Assembly (NCBI RefSeq): GCF_009831215.1
Contig: NZ_WUTW01000001.1
Coordinates: forward strand, 806,001 to 870,000
Direction of reading: 5' to 3'
Source of the DNA: Actinomadura rayongensis
Lineage (GTDB): Bacteria > Actinomycetota > Actinomycetes > Streptosporangiales > Streptosporangiaceae
Length of the DNA stretch: 64,000 nucleotides
The notes beneath the pieces are model-generated. The model saw only the letters and a list, made by a program, of their open reading frames with translations. It ran no database searches and was not told where the DNA came from. Both the position numbers and the translations under genes were made by a program. Shown one piece after another: positions 1 through 8,071 of the stretch (positions are counted from its first letter, which is position 1; every line of letters begins with the position of its first letter).

Positions 1-69
1 CCGCGCGTCTCGGTGGAGGGGCCGTCCGGCGCGGACGAGCCGGAACGCCTCCAGCCCATCGGGGCCTGA
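1..69 (+). CDS. 3' end of an unidentified CDS (partial)
   Basis: An open frame enters from the left edge and stops at TGA (67-69), encoding 22 residues that end in LQPIGA. The GC-rich third positions fit coding sequence. Too little remains to identify the product. It is convergent with the exporter gene that follows. Confidence 0.5.
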   Translation, partial: PRVSVEGPSGADEPERLQPIGA

Positions 70-115
70 ACGACGCGGTGGGCCGGGAGCCGCCCGCTCC
101 CGGCCCGCCGCCGCG

Positions 116-1786
116 TCAGGCGTCCTTGTCCTTGGCGAACGCCGCGCCGGTGGTGCGCAGCGGCGTCTCCTTGACGAGGACCGACAGGACGAGCGCCAGC
201 ACCAGCACGATCGCGCCGACGAGGAACGCCACGGTCAGCGCGCCGGTGAACCCGACCCGGAACGGGTGGGCGAGCGCGGGGTCCAGGCGGCCGAGGAACG
301 ACATGTCGTTGAAGACGCCGGAGTTCCCGGACGTGGCGGCCTTCAGCGTCGCCGCCTGGTCCGGGTGGGCGCGGGCGGCGGCCTGGAACGCGGCCGTGCC
401 CCGCGCGTCGGCGAACGCCGTCGAGATGCGGTCGGCGACCGTCGAGTAGACGATCGACAGGAACACCGCGACGCCGAGCGTGCCGCCCATCTGCCGGAAG
501 AACGTCGTGGACGACGTCGCCACCCCGATGTCGCGCGGCGCGACGGAGTTCTGCATCGCGAGGACGATCGTCTGCATGTTCAGCCCGAGGCCCGCGCCGA
601 CGACGAACATCCCGACGTTCACGTACGCCATGCCGGTGTCGGCCTCCAGCCGCGACAGCAGCAGCATCCCGACGACGAACAGCGCCGACCCGATGACCGG
701 GAAGATCTTGTACCGGCCCGTCCGCGCGGTGATCTGGCCCGCCGTCATCGACAGGACGATGATCCCGAGCATCAGCGGCAGCGTGAGCAGCCCCGCCTTG
801 GTGGGGGAGTAGCCCTTGACGAGCTGGAGGTAGAGCGGGATCAGCGTGATGCCGCCGAACATCCCGATGCCGAGGATCGCCGACTGCGTGACGCCGAGCG
901 CGAACGTCCGGTTCCGGAACAGCCGGAACGGGAGCAGCGCGTCGTCGCCCGCGCGGTGCTCGGCGAGCAGGAACGCGACGATCCCGGCGACGCCGAGGCC
1001 GTAGCAGACGAGCGAGCCGGTGGCCGCCCAGCCCCACTCCCGGCCGCGCTCGGCGACCAGCAGCAGCGGGACCAGCGCGACGATCAGCGACGCCGCGCCC
1101 GCGTAGTCGATCCGGTGCGCCCGCGCCGCGTGCTCCAGGTGCAGGACCTTGGCGACGACGATGAGCGCGGCGATCCCGACCGGGACGTTCAGCAGGAAGA
1201 TCCAGCGCCAGCCCGCGACGCCGAGCAGCTGGTCCTGGCCGGCGAGCGCGCCGCCGACGACGGGGCCGAGCACGCTGGACGTGCCGAACACCGCCATGAA
1301 GTAGCCCTGGTACTTGGCGCGCTGGCGCGGCGGGATGATGTCGCCGGTGATCGCCAGGGCGAGCGACATCAGGCCGCCCGCGCCGATGCCCTGGAACGCG
1401 CGGAACGCCGCGAGCATGTACATCGAGGTCGAGAGCGTGCAGAGCGCCGACCCGAGGATGAACACCGAGATCGCGAAGAGGAAGAACGGCTTGCGTCCGT
1501 ACTGGTCGGACAGCTTGCCGTAGAGCGGCGTCGCGATCGTGGACGTGATGAGGAACGCCGTCGTCACCCACGCCTGCGCGGTGAGGCCGTCCAGGCTCTC
1601 GCCGATGCGGTAGATCGCCGTGGACACGACGGTCTGGTCCAGGGCGGCGAGGAACATGCCGAGCAGCAGCCCGGACAGGATCACGAGGATCTGGCGGTGG
1701 GAGTACCCGGTGCGCTCGGGCGCGGTCGGCGCCGCGCCGATGCCGGGTTGGACGGGTTCCGCCGGCGGGGCGGTGTCGGTCGTCAT
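116..1786 (-). CDS. DHA2-family (EmrB/QacA-type) MFS drug exporter
   Basis: Predicted 556-residue inner-membrane proton antiporter with the length and hydrophobic pattern of 14-helix DHA2 exporters. Helix 1 carries LAALDQTVVSTA (about 46-57). The loop 2-3 MFS signature GKLSDQYGRKP lies at about 90-100, and a GVLGPVVGGAL-like antiporter motif follows near 170 (seen here as SVLGPVVGGALAG). The ATG is preceded by GAGAGGA at good spacing. No regulator gene is adjacent, but the upstream gap holds a small palindrome. The family exports antiseptics, antibiotics or dyes; the substrate here cannot be told. Confidence 0.9.
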   Translation of the reverse strand: MTTDTAPPAEPVQPGIGAAPTAPERTGYSHRQILVILSGLLLGMFLAALDQTVVSTAIYRIGESLDGLTAQAWVTTAFLITSTIATPLYGKLSDQYGRKPFFLFAISVFILGSALCTLSTSMYMLAAFRAFQGIGAGGLMSLALAITGDIIPPRQRAKYQGYFMAVFGTSSVLGPVVGGALAGQDQLLGVAGWRWIFLLNVPVGIAALIVVAKVLHLEHAARAHRIDYAGAASLIVALVPLLLVAERGREWGWAATGSLVCYGLGVAGIVAFLLAEHRAGDDALLPFRLFRNRTFALGVTQSAILGIGMFGGITLIPLYLQLVKGYSPTKAGLLTLPLMLGIIVLSMTAGQITARTGRYKIFPVIGSALFVVGMLLLSRLEADTGMAYVNVGMFVVGAGLGLNMQTIVLAMQNSVAPRDIGVATSSTTFFRQMGGTLGVAVFLSIVYSTVADRISTAFADARGTAAFQAAARAHPDQAATLKAATSGNSGVFNDMSFLGRLDPALAHPFRVGFTGALTVAFLVGAIVLVLALVLSVLVKETPLRTTGAAFAKDKDA

Positions 1787-2104
1787 GGTCGGGTCCTCTC
1801 GATGCGCCGCCGGGACCGGCGGGCAGGGCGGATGGGTCGAGCGGGGAGGGAGCCGCGCACGGCGGCCCGGACGGCCGGACGGTCAGGGGGTCCGGGGCCG
1901 GTCGGGGGCGTGCGGCGAGACGGCCTTTTCTAGCATAAACGTGTATGACACAGACAACTAATTAACCAGGGGCGGCCCGCCCGGTCCAGGAGTACTTCGG
2001 TCACCTCTGAGTGAGAGCGCCTTCACCGCCCGTGTCCAAAAGTCCGGTCGCTGGCCCGGATTCGTGCCGCGTGATATTTCAGGGGGCGAGAGGAAGGGGA
2101 CTCG
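1787..2104. promoter_or_regulatory. Divergent intergenic region with an AT-richer promoter island
   Basis: This 318-base gap separates the exporter (minus) from the LOG gene (plus). It contains an unusually AT-rich island at about 1929-1965. Within it is the inverted repeat GTGTATGACAC (1941-1951), and reading toward the exporter there is a TTGTCT element followed by TAGAAA (spacing 19, longer than ideal). I read it as the exporter promoter with a possible repressor site. No small gene was seen. Confidence 0.4.
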
Positions 2105-2695
2105 ATGGGGCTTGCGATCTGCGTGTTCTGCGCGTCCAGCAGCAAGATCGATCCGCGGCATGTGGAGCTGGCCGCGCAGGTCGGGGCCGAGATCGCGCGG
2201 CGCGGGCACAGCCTCGTCAGCGGCGGCGGCACCGTCTCGTGCATGGGCGCGGTCGCGCGCGGCGCCCGCGACGGCGGCGCGCGGACGGTCGGCGTCATCC
2301 CCGAGGGCCTGCTGGCGTACGAGATCGCCGACCAGGCCAGCGAGGAGCTGATCGTCACGCCGGACATGCGCAGCCGCAAGGGCGAGATGGACCGGCGCAG
2401 CGACGCGTTCCTCGTCCTGCCCGGCGGCATCGGGACGCTGGAGGAGCTGTTCGAGATCTGGACGGCCCGCACGCTCGGGATGCACGAGAAGCAGCTCGTC
2501 ATCCTCGACCCGACCGGCGTCTACGACCCGCTGCGCGAGCTGATGGTCCGGCTCACCGACGAGGGTTTCGCCCGGCCGAAGATCTTCGACGCGATCGGCT
2601 GGACGGCGTCGCTGGACGAGGCGTTCGACCTGCTGGAGCGGTCGCCCGTCCGGATCGAGCCGACCCCCGAGGACTACGCCGAGGCCGAGCCCTGA
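2105..2695 (+). CDS. LOG-family protein (TIGR00730 Rossmann fold), putative nucleotide phosphoribohydrolase
   Basis: A 196-residue cytosolic protein of the LOG/lysine-decarboxylase-like family. Plant and some bacterial members release cytokinin bases from riboside 5'-monophosphates; others act on AMP or purine nucleotides. The diagnostic PGGIGTLEEL is at about 106-115 and the partner basic segment MRSRKGEM at 88-95. The N-terminal Rossmann strand and SGGGTVSCMG loop (39-48) are intact. The start is supported by AGGAAGGGG just upstream. It is convergent with the DHPS-like remnant, 4 bases apart. The exact substrate is not predictable. Confidence 0.88.
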   Translation: MGLAICVFCASSSKIDPRHVELAAQVGAEIARRGHSLVSGGGTVSCMGAVARGARDGGARTVGVIPEGLLAYEIADQASEELIVTPDMRSRKGEMDRRSDAFLVLPGGIGTLEELFEIWTARTLGMHEKQLVILDPTGVYDPLRELMVRLTDEGFARPKIFDAIGWTASLDEAFDLLERSPVRIEPTPEDYAEAEP

Positions 2696-2699
2696 TCGG

Positions 2700-3005
2700 T
2701 CAGGCCAGGCCGCGCACGGTGTAGGCGGGCGGCCGGGTGCCGCGCACGGACGCGACCATGTCCAGGACGTCCCGGACGTCCTGCGCCCCCGGATCGGGCA
2801 CCCGGAAGTACCGGACGCCGAGCCAGGCGTACACCGCGACCTCGGCGAGCAGTTCGGGCCCGTCCGGCGCTGGCGTGACGACGACGGGCGCGCCCGCCGC
2901 CACGAGTTCCCGGACGAGCCCGGCGGGCGGGCGCTCGCCCGCGTCCGCCGCGCCCGCGGGCGCCGGCGCCCCGGACGGGAGCAGGCGGTCGTCGTGCGGT
3001 TCCAT
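2700..3005 (-). CDS. Short DHPS-like protein (C-terminal part only)
   Basis: Encodes 101 residues. The C-terminal half, from VRYFRVPDPGAQDVRDVLDM onward and ending RGTRPPAYTVRGLA, resembles the last strand, loop and helix of the dihydropteroate synthase (FolP) TIM barrel. The catalytic N-terminal two-thirds of FolP (pterin and diphosphate loops) is absent, so folate synthesis activity is not expected. Its place between the LOG and DivIVA-like genes matches where I recall a full-length folP paralog in other actinomycetes. The ATG has only a weak, close Shine-Dalgarno. It could be a decayed relic or a repurposed small protein. Confidence 0.5.
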   Translation of the reverse strand: MEPHDDRLLPSGAPAPAGAADAGERPPAGLVRELVAAGAPVVVTPAPDGPELLAEVAVYAWLGVRYFRVPDPGAQDVRDVLDMVASVRGTRPPAYTVRGLA

Positions 3006-3084
3006 GCCCTCGATCGTCGCACAGGGCGGCCGGCGGCGTGTGGCACGATCGTCGGTGCAGGAGCCGACAGATCGGAGCGTCGCA

Positions 3085-3417
3085 GTGATCGTGGTCATCG
3101 TCCTGGCCTGCGCGGTCGTGCTGGGAGCGGTCGTCGTGCTCGCCGCCGGGCGGGGCGGGGAGCTGGCGCCGCCGCAGCCCGACTACGCCCGGCTGCCCTA
3201 CCCGGAGGACTACCCGGTCACCGGCGCCGAGGTCGCCGCGACCCGGCTGCCGCGCTCGGTGTTCGGCTACCACCCGGCCGCGACCGAGCAGGCCCTCGAC
3301 CGGTACGCGGCGGCGCTGTCGGAGCGGGACGCGCGGCTGGCGTCGCTCCAGGGCCAGGTGACCGAGCTGCGGACGCGCCTGCGGGACGACGATCCGCCCT
3401 ACGCGCTGGACGACTGA
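3085..3417 (+). CDS. DivIVA-domain-like small membrane-anchored protein
   Basis: GTG start with GGAG upstream, 110 residues. One N-terminal membrane helix (about 2-22) is followed by a proline-rich linker. Next comes LPRSVFGYHPAATEQALD, the short motif seen in DivIVA-domain proteins, and a C-terminal coiled coil (ALSERDARLASLQGQVTEL). Such proteins are thought to sit at the membrane near growth zones. It is divergent from the DHPS-like gene by about 80 bases. Function inferred only from domain resemblance. Confidence 0.6.
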   Translation: MIVVIVLACAVVLGAVVVLAAGRGGELAPPQPDYARLPYPEDYPVTGAEVAATRLPRSVFGYHPAATEQALDRYAAALSERDARLASLQGQVTELRTRLRDDDPPYALDD

Positions 3418-3429
3418 CCCCGCCGAGAC

Positions 3430-3495
3430 GAGAAGTCCTTCTCGATTTCGCTTGTCCGCTTCGCGGTGCACGGACCAAGATGAGAGGAACTTCTC
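3430..3495. promoter_or_regulatory. Exporter promoter with two TetR-type operators
   Basis: GAGAAGTCCTTCTC (3430-3443) is a perfect GAGAA-N4-TTCTC palindrome, and GAGAGGAACTTCTC (3482-3495) is a one-mismatch copy centred 52 bp away. Between them lie TTGTCC (3452-3457) and CAAGAT (3476-3481), a plausible -35/-10 pair with an 18-bp spacer. One site is therefore just upstream of -35 and one just past -10. The same palindrome recurs at the neighbouring tetR and operon promoters. Confidence 0.7.
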
Positions 3496-3504
3496 GCATC
3501 GGGG

Positions 3505-4695
3505 GTGCGCGTGCGCGTTCGGGTCGTCCTGGTCATCGCGGCGTTCACGATCGTCATGGCGGGGCCCAATCTGCCGACCCCGCTGTTCCCGTACTACCGG
3601 ACGGCGCTCGGGCTCAGCGCCTTCGGCCTGACCGCGCTCGTCGGCGTGTACCTCGTCGCGCTGGTCGCCGTCCTGCTGTCGGCCGTGTGGTTCGCGCGCC
3701 GGTTCTCGCCGCGCGCGCTGGTCGCGGGCGGCCTGGTGCTCGCGGCGGCCGGGGACGCGTTCCTCGCCGTCCCGCCGTCGGTCGCCGCGCTCGCGGCCGG
3801 ACGGGTGCTGCACGGCGTCGCGGTCGGCGTCGCGACGGGCGCGGTCGCGGTGCTGCTCCGCGAGCACGGCACCCTGCGGAACGGGTCGCTGCCCGCGCTG
3901 TGCGCGCTGCTCGGCTCGGCGGCGGGGACGGCGTTCACGGCCGTCCTCGCGCAGTACCTCCCGTGGCCCCGGACGCTGGCCTACGTCGCGCACGCCGTCC
4001 TCGCGCTGGCCTGCGCCGCCGCGCTGTCGGCCGTGCGGGCGCTCGGGGAGCCGCGGCGCGCCGACGCCGGACGGTCGGCGGGCGGCGCCGTCGTCCGGCC
4101 CGGCGAGCTGGCCCGGTTCTGGTCGGCATGCGCGGCGGGCGTCGCCGCGTGGGTGACGGCGGGGCTCGTCGTCGCGCTGGTGCCGAGCTACGCCGTCCTG
4201 CTGCTGCACGCCACGAACCTCGTGGTGGTCGCGTCGCCGGTCGTGGTGTTCCTCGTCGCGGCGTGCTTCGGCTCGGTCGCCGCGGGCCGCCGTCCGCCGC
4301 GCACCGAGTTCACCGTCGCGCCCGCGCTGATGGCGGCGGGGCTCGCGCTGACGGCGCTGTCGGGTCCGTGGCGCTCGACGGCCGTGCTCGTCGTGGGCGC
4401 GCTGCTCACCGGGGCCGGGCAGGGCCTGGCGTTCCGGGGCGGCTTCGCGGTCGCGCTGACGCTGTCGGCCCCGGCGCGGCACGGTGTCGCGGCGTCCCGG
4501 TACAACGCGGGCGCCTATCTCGGGGCGGCGGTGACGGCGCTCGGGATGGGCCTGCTCGTCGGCCGGATCGGGCTGGACGACGCGTTCCGCTGGGCCGCCG
4601 TGCTGTTCGCGGCCGGCGCGGTGCTGTTGGCCGTCGTGGCGCGGCGGCTGTTCCCCGGGCCGGCGGGCGGGACCGCGCCCGAACCGGCGGGCTAA
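3505..4695 (+). CDS. MFS transporter, probable exporter of the adjacent operon's product
   Basis: A 396-residue protein with about 12 hydrophobic helices and an MFS layout. The N-terminus carries AGPNLPTPLFPYYR, a pattern of sugar/drug-efflux-like MFS proteins. The GTG start lies 9 bases after the second operator, so repressor binding would block transcription or its immediate start. Its stop codon overlaps the tetR stop (convergent, CTAA at 4692-4695). The shared operators tie it to the TetR gene and to the operon at 5.5-10.6 kb. Substrate unknown; export of the operon's product or of a toxic intermediate is inferred. Confidence 0.8.
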   Translation: MRVRVRVVLVIAAFTIVMAGPNLPTPLFPYYRTALGLSAFGLTALVGVYLVALVAVLLSAVWFARRFSPRALVAGGLVLAAAGDAFLAVPPSVAALAAGRVLHGVAVGVATGAVAVLLREHGTLRNGSLPALCALLGSAAGTAFTAVLAQYLPWPRTLAYVAHAVLALACAAALSAVRALGEPRRADAGRSAGGAVVRPGELARFWSACAAGVAAWVTAGLVVALVPSYAVLLLHATNLVVVASPVVVFLVAACFGSVAAGRRPPRTEFTVAPALMAAGLALTALSGPWRSTAVLVVGALLTGAGQGLAFRGGFAVALTLSAPARHGVAASRYNAGAYLGAAVTALGMGLLVGRIGLDDAFRWAAVLFAAGAVLLAVVARRLFPGPAGGTAPEPAG

Positions 4696-5282
4696 CCGGC
4701 GTTCTGCCAGGCTCCGAGCAGGGACGCGGTGAGCGTGGTCGCGATGCGCTCGGGCGTCCAGCCGGGGCCCGCGGTGAGGTCGGCGATGACGCGCTCGTCG
4801 AACACGGTGATCCACAGCAGGATCGCGTAGTCGAGGTCCTGGGCGGGGATCGTCCCGGCGTCCACCAGCTCCCGCACGACCGGGGCGAGCCCGGCGTGCA
4901 GCGCCGACGTCGGCGGGTCCCCGGCCGCGACGCGCTCCAGGAACCCCTCGGGCCGCCGGATGCGGGTGGACGCGCGGCCCCACTGGACGGCGAGGCGCAC
5001 CCAGCGCTCGCCGATCAGGCGCAGCCGGTCCAGCCCGTGGTGGCGGTCGGAGACGTCGTTCAGCTCGGCGACCAGCTCGCCGATGAGGCGGGTGTGGAAC
5101 TCGCGGTGCACGTCGTGGACGGACGCGAAGTGCCGGTACACCGTGGCCGTCGCGACGCCGCTCGCCCGCGCGAGGTCGGGGAGGCTGAACGCGGTGCCGC
5201 GGTCGGCGAGCAGTTCGCCCGCCGCGTCCAGGAGGCGGTCCCGCGTGCGGGCGGTGTCGCGGCGCAGCGGTGCGGTGATCAT
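4692..5282 (-). CDS. TetR/AcrR-family repressor of the accessory locus
   Basis: A 196-residue protein. The N-terminal helix-turn-helix spans about 10-56, with FSLPDLARASGVATATVYRH covering the turn and recognition helix and ending in the usual YRHF. The all-alpha C-terminal domain would bind ligand and dimerise. The promoter TTGTAA-N17-TATTCT reads on the minus strand, and its -10 lies inside operator 5308-5321, indicating autorepression. The gene sits between the exporter and the operon, both carrying the same palindrome. The inducer is probably the operon's substrate or product (inference). Confidence 0.9.
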   Translation of the reverse strand: MITAPLRRDTARTRDRLLDAAGELLADRGTAFSLPDLARASGVATATVYRHFASVHDVHREFHTRLIGELVAELNDVSDRHHGLDRLRLIGERWVRLAVQWGRASTRIRRPEGFLERVAAGDPPTSALHAGLAPVVRELVDAGTIPAQDLDYAILLWITVFDERVIADLTAGPGWTPERIATTLTASLLGAWQNAG

Positions 5283-5307
5283 GAGCCCCCTCGGACGGTG
5301 TTACGCA

Positions 5308-5321
5308 GAGAATAACTTCTC
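5308..5321. promoter_or_regulatory. TetR operator over the tetR -10 box
   Basis: GAGAATAACTTCTC is a perfect GAGAA-N4-TTCTC palindrome. It covers the -10 element (TATTCT on the minus strand) of the tetR gene, about 26 bases before its start codon. Its centre is 31 bp, about three helical turns, from the next copy. Confidence 0.75.
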
Positions 5322-5338
5322 ACATTCACTGTTACAAC

Positions 5339-5352
5339 GAGAATAAGTTCTC
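5339..5352. promoter_or_regulatory. TetR operator in the divergent tetR/operon promoter
   Basis: GAGAATAAGTTCTC is another perfect copy. It lies 10 bp before the -35 (TTGACC, 5363-5368) of the rightward operon promoter. Reading leftward it also borders the -35 of tetR, so one bound dimer could repress both directions. Confidence 0.75.
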
Positions 5353-5362
5353 ACCTCTCGTC

Positions 5363-5417
5363 TTGACCCGTTCCAGGGCGCTGCCGATGATCGTGCGCAA
5401 CTTGGGAAGTTCTTCCC
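5363..5417 (+). promoter_or_regulatory. Operon promoter with downstream operator
   Basis: TTGACC (5363-5368), a 17-bp spacer and GATGAT (5386-5391) make a sigma-70-type promoter for the methyltransferase operon. GGGAAGTTCTTCCC (5404-5417, extended by a flanking T/A pair) is a related palindrome with one changed base per half-site. It would sit just after the predicted transcription start. The layout mirrors the exporter promoter. Confidence 0.6.
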
Positions 5418-5492
5418 ATGTCGTTCCTTCCCGATCGCCGGACCCGCTCCGCCCGCCGCGGCCGGGTCCTCCCGATGAGAGGACGTCCCGCC

Positions 5493-6638
5493 ATGACCCA
5501 GCCCCTGACCCCGCTCTCCACCCGGCCCGCCCCGCTCGTCGACCCCCGTCCGTTCGCGACCGGGACGCCCGCCGCCCGGCAGTCCGCCACCGCCCACCGC
5601 GTCTACGAGGCGCTGATCGCGATGTGGTCCACCGGCGTCATCGAGGCCGGGCACGACCTCGGCCTGTTCGAGCGCCTCGCCACCGGGCCCGCCACCGTCC
5701 CCGAGCTGGCCGCCGACCTCGGCGCCGACCCGCGCGCGACCCGCGTGCTGTGCGACGCGCTCGTCGTCTACGGCGTGCTGGAGCGCGGCGACCACGGCCG
5801 GTTCGCCATGCCCGCCGACATCGCCGCCTGCCTGCTCGCCGACGGCCTCTACAGCCTCGCCGGCAAGATCTTCTACGACCGGACCGTCGCGTGGGACGCC
5901 TGGCGCGGCCTCGCCGACGCCGTCCGGCGCGGCCCGGTCGACGCGCACGGCGACGACCAGGCCAACCAGATCTCCGACGTCGACTACGAACAGCTCACCG
6001 GCGGGATCAACTTCTGGGCCCCGCCGATCGCCGAACTGCTCGCCGGATGGCTGCGCGACGCCGGCTGGGACGCGCGGCCGGGCCGGACGGTCCTGGACGT
6101 CGGCTGCGGCACCGGCATCTACAGCCACCTGCTGCTCCAGGCGTTCCCCGGCGCGACGAGCACGGGGCTGGAGGCCGCGCGGATCGTCCCGATCGCGGAC
6201 CGGCAGGCCGGCCTGCTCGGCGTGGCCGACCGGTTCACCGCGACCGCCTGCGACTTCATGTCCGACCCCTGGCCGTCCGGCGTGGACCTCGCGCTGTTCG
6301 TCAACATCTTCCACCTCCAGCACCCCGCCGCCGCCCGGCGGCTGCTGGCCCGCTCCGCCGCCGCGCTCGCCCCCGACGGCGTGCTGTGCGTCGTCGACCA
6401 CATCGTGGATCGCGAAGGGCCGCTCGACAGCCCGCAGGACCGGTTCGCGCTGCTGTTCGCCGCGTCGATGCTCGCGACGGGCGGCGGCGGGGCGCACGCG
6501 CTCGCCGACTACGACCTGTGGCTCGCCGGGGCCGGGCTGCGCCGCGTCGCCCTGCTGGACGCGCCCATGCACCGCGTCCTGTTCGCCGCGCGCGCCGACG
6601 CGGCCCTGCCGTTCCGCATGGATGGGGCGGGCCGGTGA
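5493..6638 (+). CDS. SAM-dependent O-methyltransferase (Methyltransf_2 type), first gene of the operon
   Basis: Predicted 381 residues. An N-terminal winged-helix dimerisation domain (LGLFERLATGPATVPELAAD region) is followed by a class I SAM fold with LDVGCGTGIYSHL. A late acidic/hydrophobic strand, GVLCVVDHIVD, is typical of acetylserotonin- and polyketide-type O-methyltransferases. I chose the ATG at 5493 because GAGAGGA lies about 10 bases upstream; the in-frame ATG at 5418 has no such site and overlaps the operator. The gene overlaps the permease by GTGA. It probably methylates a hydroxyl on the locus's small-molecule substrate. Confidence 0.8.
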   Translation: MTQPLTPLSTRPAPLVDPRPFATGTPAARQSATAHRVYEALIAMWSTGVIEAGHDLGLFERLATGPATVPELAADLGADPRATRVLCDALVVYGVLERGDHGRFAMPADIAACLLADGLYSLAGKIFYDRTVAWDAWRGLADAVRRGPVDAHGDDQANQISDVDYEQLTGGINFWAPPIAELLAGWLRDAGWDARPGRTVLDVGCGTGIYSHLLLQAFPGATSTGLEAARIVPIADRQAGLLGVADRFTATACDFMSDPWPSGVDLALFVNIFHLQHPAAARRLLARSAAALAPDGVLCVVDHIVDREGPLDSPQDRFALLFAASMLATGGGGAHALADYDLWLAGAGLRRVALLDAPMHRVLFAARADAALPFRMDGAGR

Positions 6639-8071
6639 GAGCGCCGGAGCGCCGGCGGGTGCTGCCCGCCGAGGCCGCCGTCGCCGCGGGCGAGCGGGGC
6701 GGGCTGCACCGCCGCCTCGGCCGCCGCGACCTCACCGCGATGGGCGTCGCGACGATCGTCGGGTCGGGCATCTTCGTCATGACCGGCGTCGCCGCCGCGA
6801 CCAAGGCCGGTCCCGCGATCACGCTGTCGTTCCTGCTGGCCGGCGTGATCTGCCTGCTCGTCGCGCTCTGCTACAGCGAGCTGGCCGCGATGGTGCCGGT
6901 GTCGGGCAGCGCCTACACCTACACCTACGCGACGGTGGGGGAACTGCCCGCGTTCCTCGTCGGCTGGAACCTGCTGCTGGAACTCGTCGTCGCCGGGGCG
7001 GCCGTGTCGATCGGCTGGTCGGGGACCGTCCGGGCGCTGCTGGACTCGCTGTTCGGCGTGACGCTGCCCACGGCGATCAGCGCCGCGCCCCAGGCGGGCG
7101 GCGTCGTGGACCTGCCCGCCGTCCTCGTCATCGCGGCGGTCGTCGCCGTGCTGGTCGGCGGCGTCCGGCTGACGGCCCAGGTCACCACGGTCCTCGTCCT
7201 GGTGACCCTCGGGGTCCTCGCCACGGTCGTCGTCGTGGGCGGCGCGCACGTCCATCCCGGCAACTGGACGCCGTTCACCCCGTTCGGCGCGCACGGGATC
7301 GTGTCCGGCGCGGCGCTGGCGTTCTTCGCCTTCCTCGGGTTCGACGTCGTCGCGACCTCGGCGGAGGAGAGCCGCCGCCCGCGCCGCGACCTGCCGTTCG
7401 CGATCATCGCGACGGTCGGCATCGCGACCGTGCTGTACGTGCTGGTCGCCGCCGTCCTGACCGGCGTCGCGCCGTACGCGTCGCTGAACGACCCGGCCCC
7501 GGTCGCGACGGCGTTCAAGGCGTTCGACGCGGGCTGGATCGGGGACGTCGTGCTCGCCGGGTCGGCGGTCGCGCTGACCAAGGGCCTGCTGATGATCGTC
7601 TACGGGCAGTCGCGGCTGGTGTTCGCCATCTGCCGGGACCGGCTGCTGCCGCCCGCGCTGGCCCGCACCACGCGGACGGGCGCGCCGCTGCGGATCACGG
7701 TGCTGCTCGGCGTCGTCGCCGCGTTGATCGCCGGGTTCGTCCCGATCGACATCGTCGCCGAGCTGGTCAACATCGGCGGGCTGTTCGCGTTCGCGGTCGT
7801 CAGCGCCGGGGTGCTGCTGCTGCGGGTCGTCGATCCCGGGCGCGAGCGGCCGTTCCGGACGCCGTTCGTCCCGGTCGTGCCGGTGCTCGCCCTCGCCGGG
7901 TGCGTCCTGCTCGCCACCACCCTCGCGGGGCTCACCTGGCTCCGCTTCGCGGTGTGGCTCGTCGCGGGCGTCGTCGTGTACGCCGCCTACGGACGCCGCC
8001 GCTCCCGGCTCGCCGTCCCCGCCGTCGTCCGGCCGCCCGCCGAACCCGCCCCCGCCGGAAGTGAGGCCTGA
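6635..8071 (+). CDS. APC-family amino-acid permease
   Basis: A 478-residue, roughly 12-helix transporter of the amino acid/polyamine/organocation superfamily. It has GVATIVGSGIFVMTGVAA in helix 1, the unwound substrate-binding helix of the family, and AFFAFLGFDVVATSAEES in helix 6. It resembles cationic-amino-acid-type permeases (YfnA-like). The GTG start overlaps the previous stop (GTGA), so translation is coupled. In an operon with an oxidase and methyltransferases it most likely imports an amino-acid-like precursor or moves the product; direction cannot be read from sequence. Confidence 0.85.
   Translation: MRAPERRRVLPAEAAVAAGERGGLHRRLGRRDLTAMGVATIVGSGIFVMTGVAAATKAGPAITLSFLLAGVICLLVALCYSELAAMVPVSGSAYTYTYATVGELPAFLVGWNLLLELVVAGAAVSIGWSGTVRALLDSLFGVTLPTAISAAPQAGGVVDLPAVLVIAAVVAVLVGGVRLTAQVTTVLVLVTLGVLATVVVVGGAHVHPGNWTPFTPFGAHGIVSGAALAFFAFLGFDVVATSAEESRRPRRDLPFAIIATVGIATVLYVLVAAVLTGVAPYASLNDPAPVATAFKAFDAGWIGDVVLAGSAVALTKGLLMIVYGQSRLVFAICRDRLLPPALARTTRTGAPLRITVLLGVVAALIAGFVPIDIVAELVNIGGLFAFAVVSAGVLLLRVVDPGRERPFRTPFVPVVPVLALAGCVLLATTLAGLTWLRFAVWLVAGVVVYAAYGRRRSRLAVPAVVRPPAEPAPAGSEA

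Noticed and set aside
5418..5492. Upstream ATG (5418) as the start of the first methyltransferase
   Set aside because: It abuts the operator palindrome, lacks a ribosome site and adds only a basic non-family extension; ATG 5493 has GAGAGGA.
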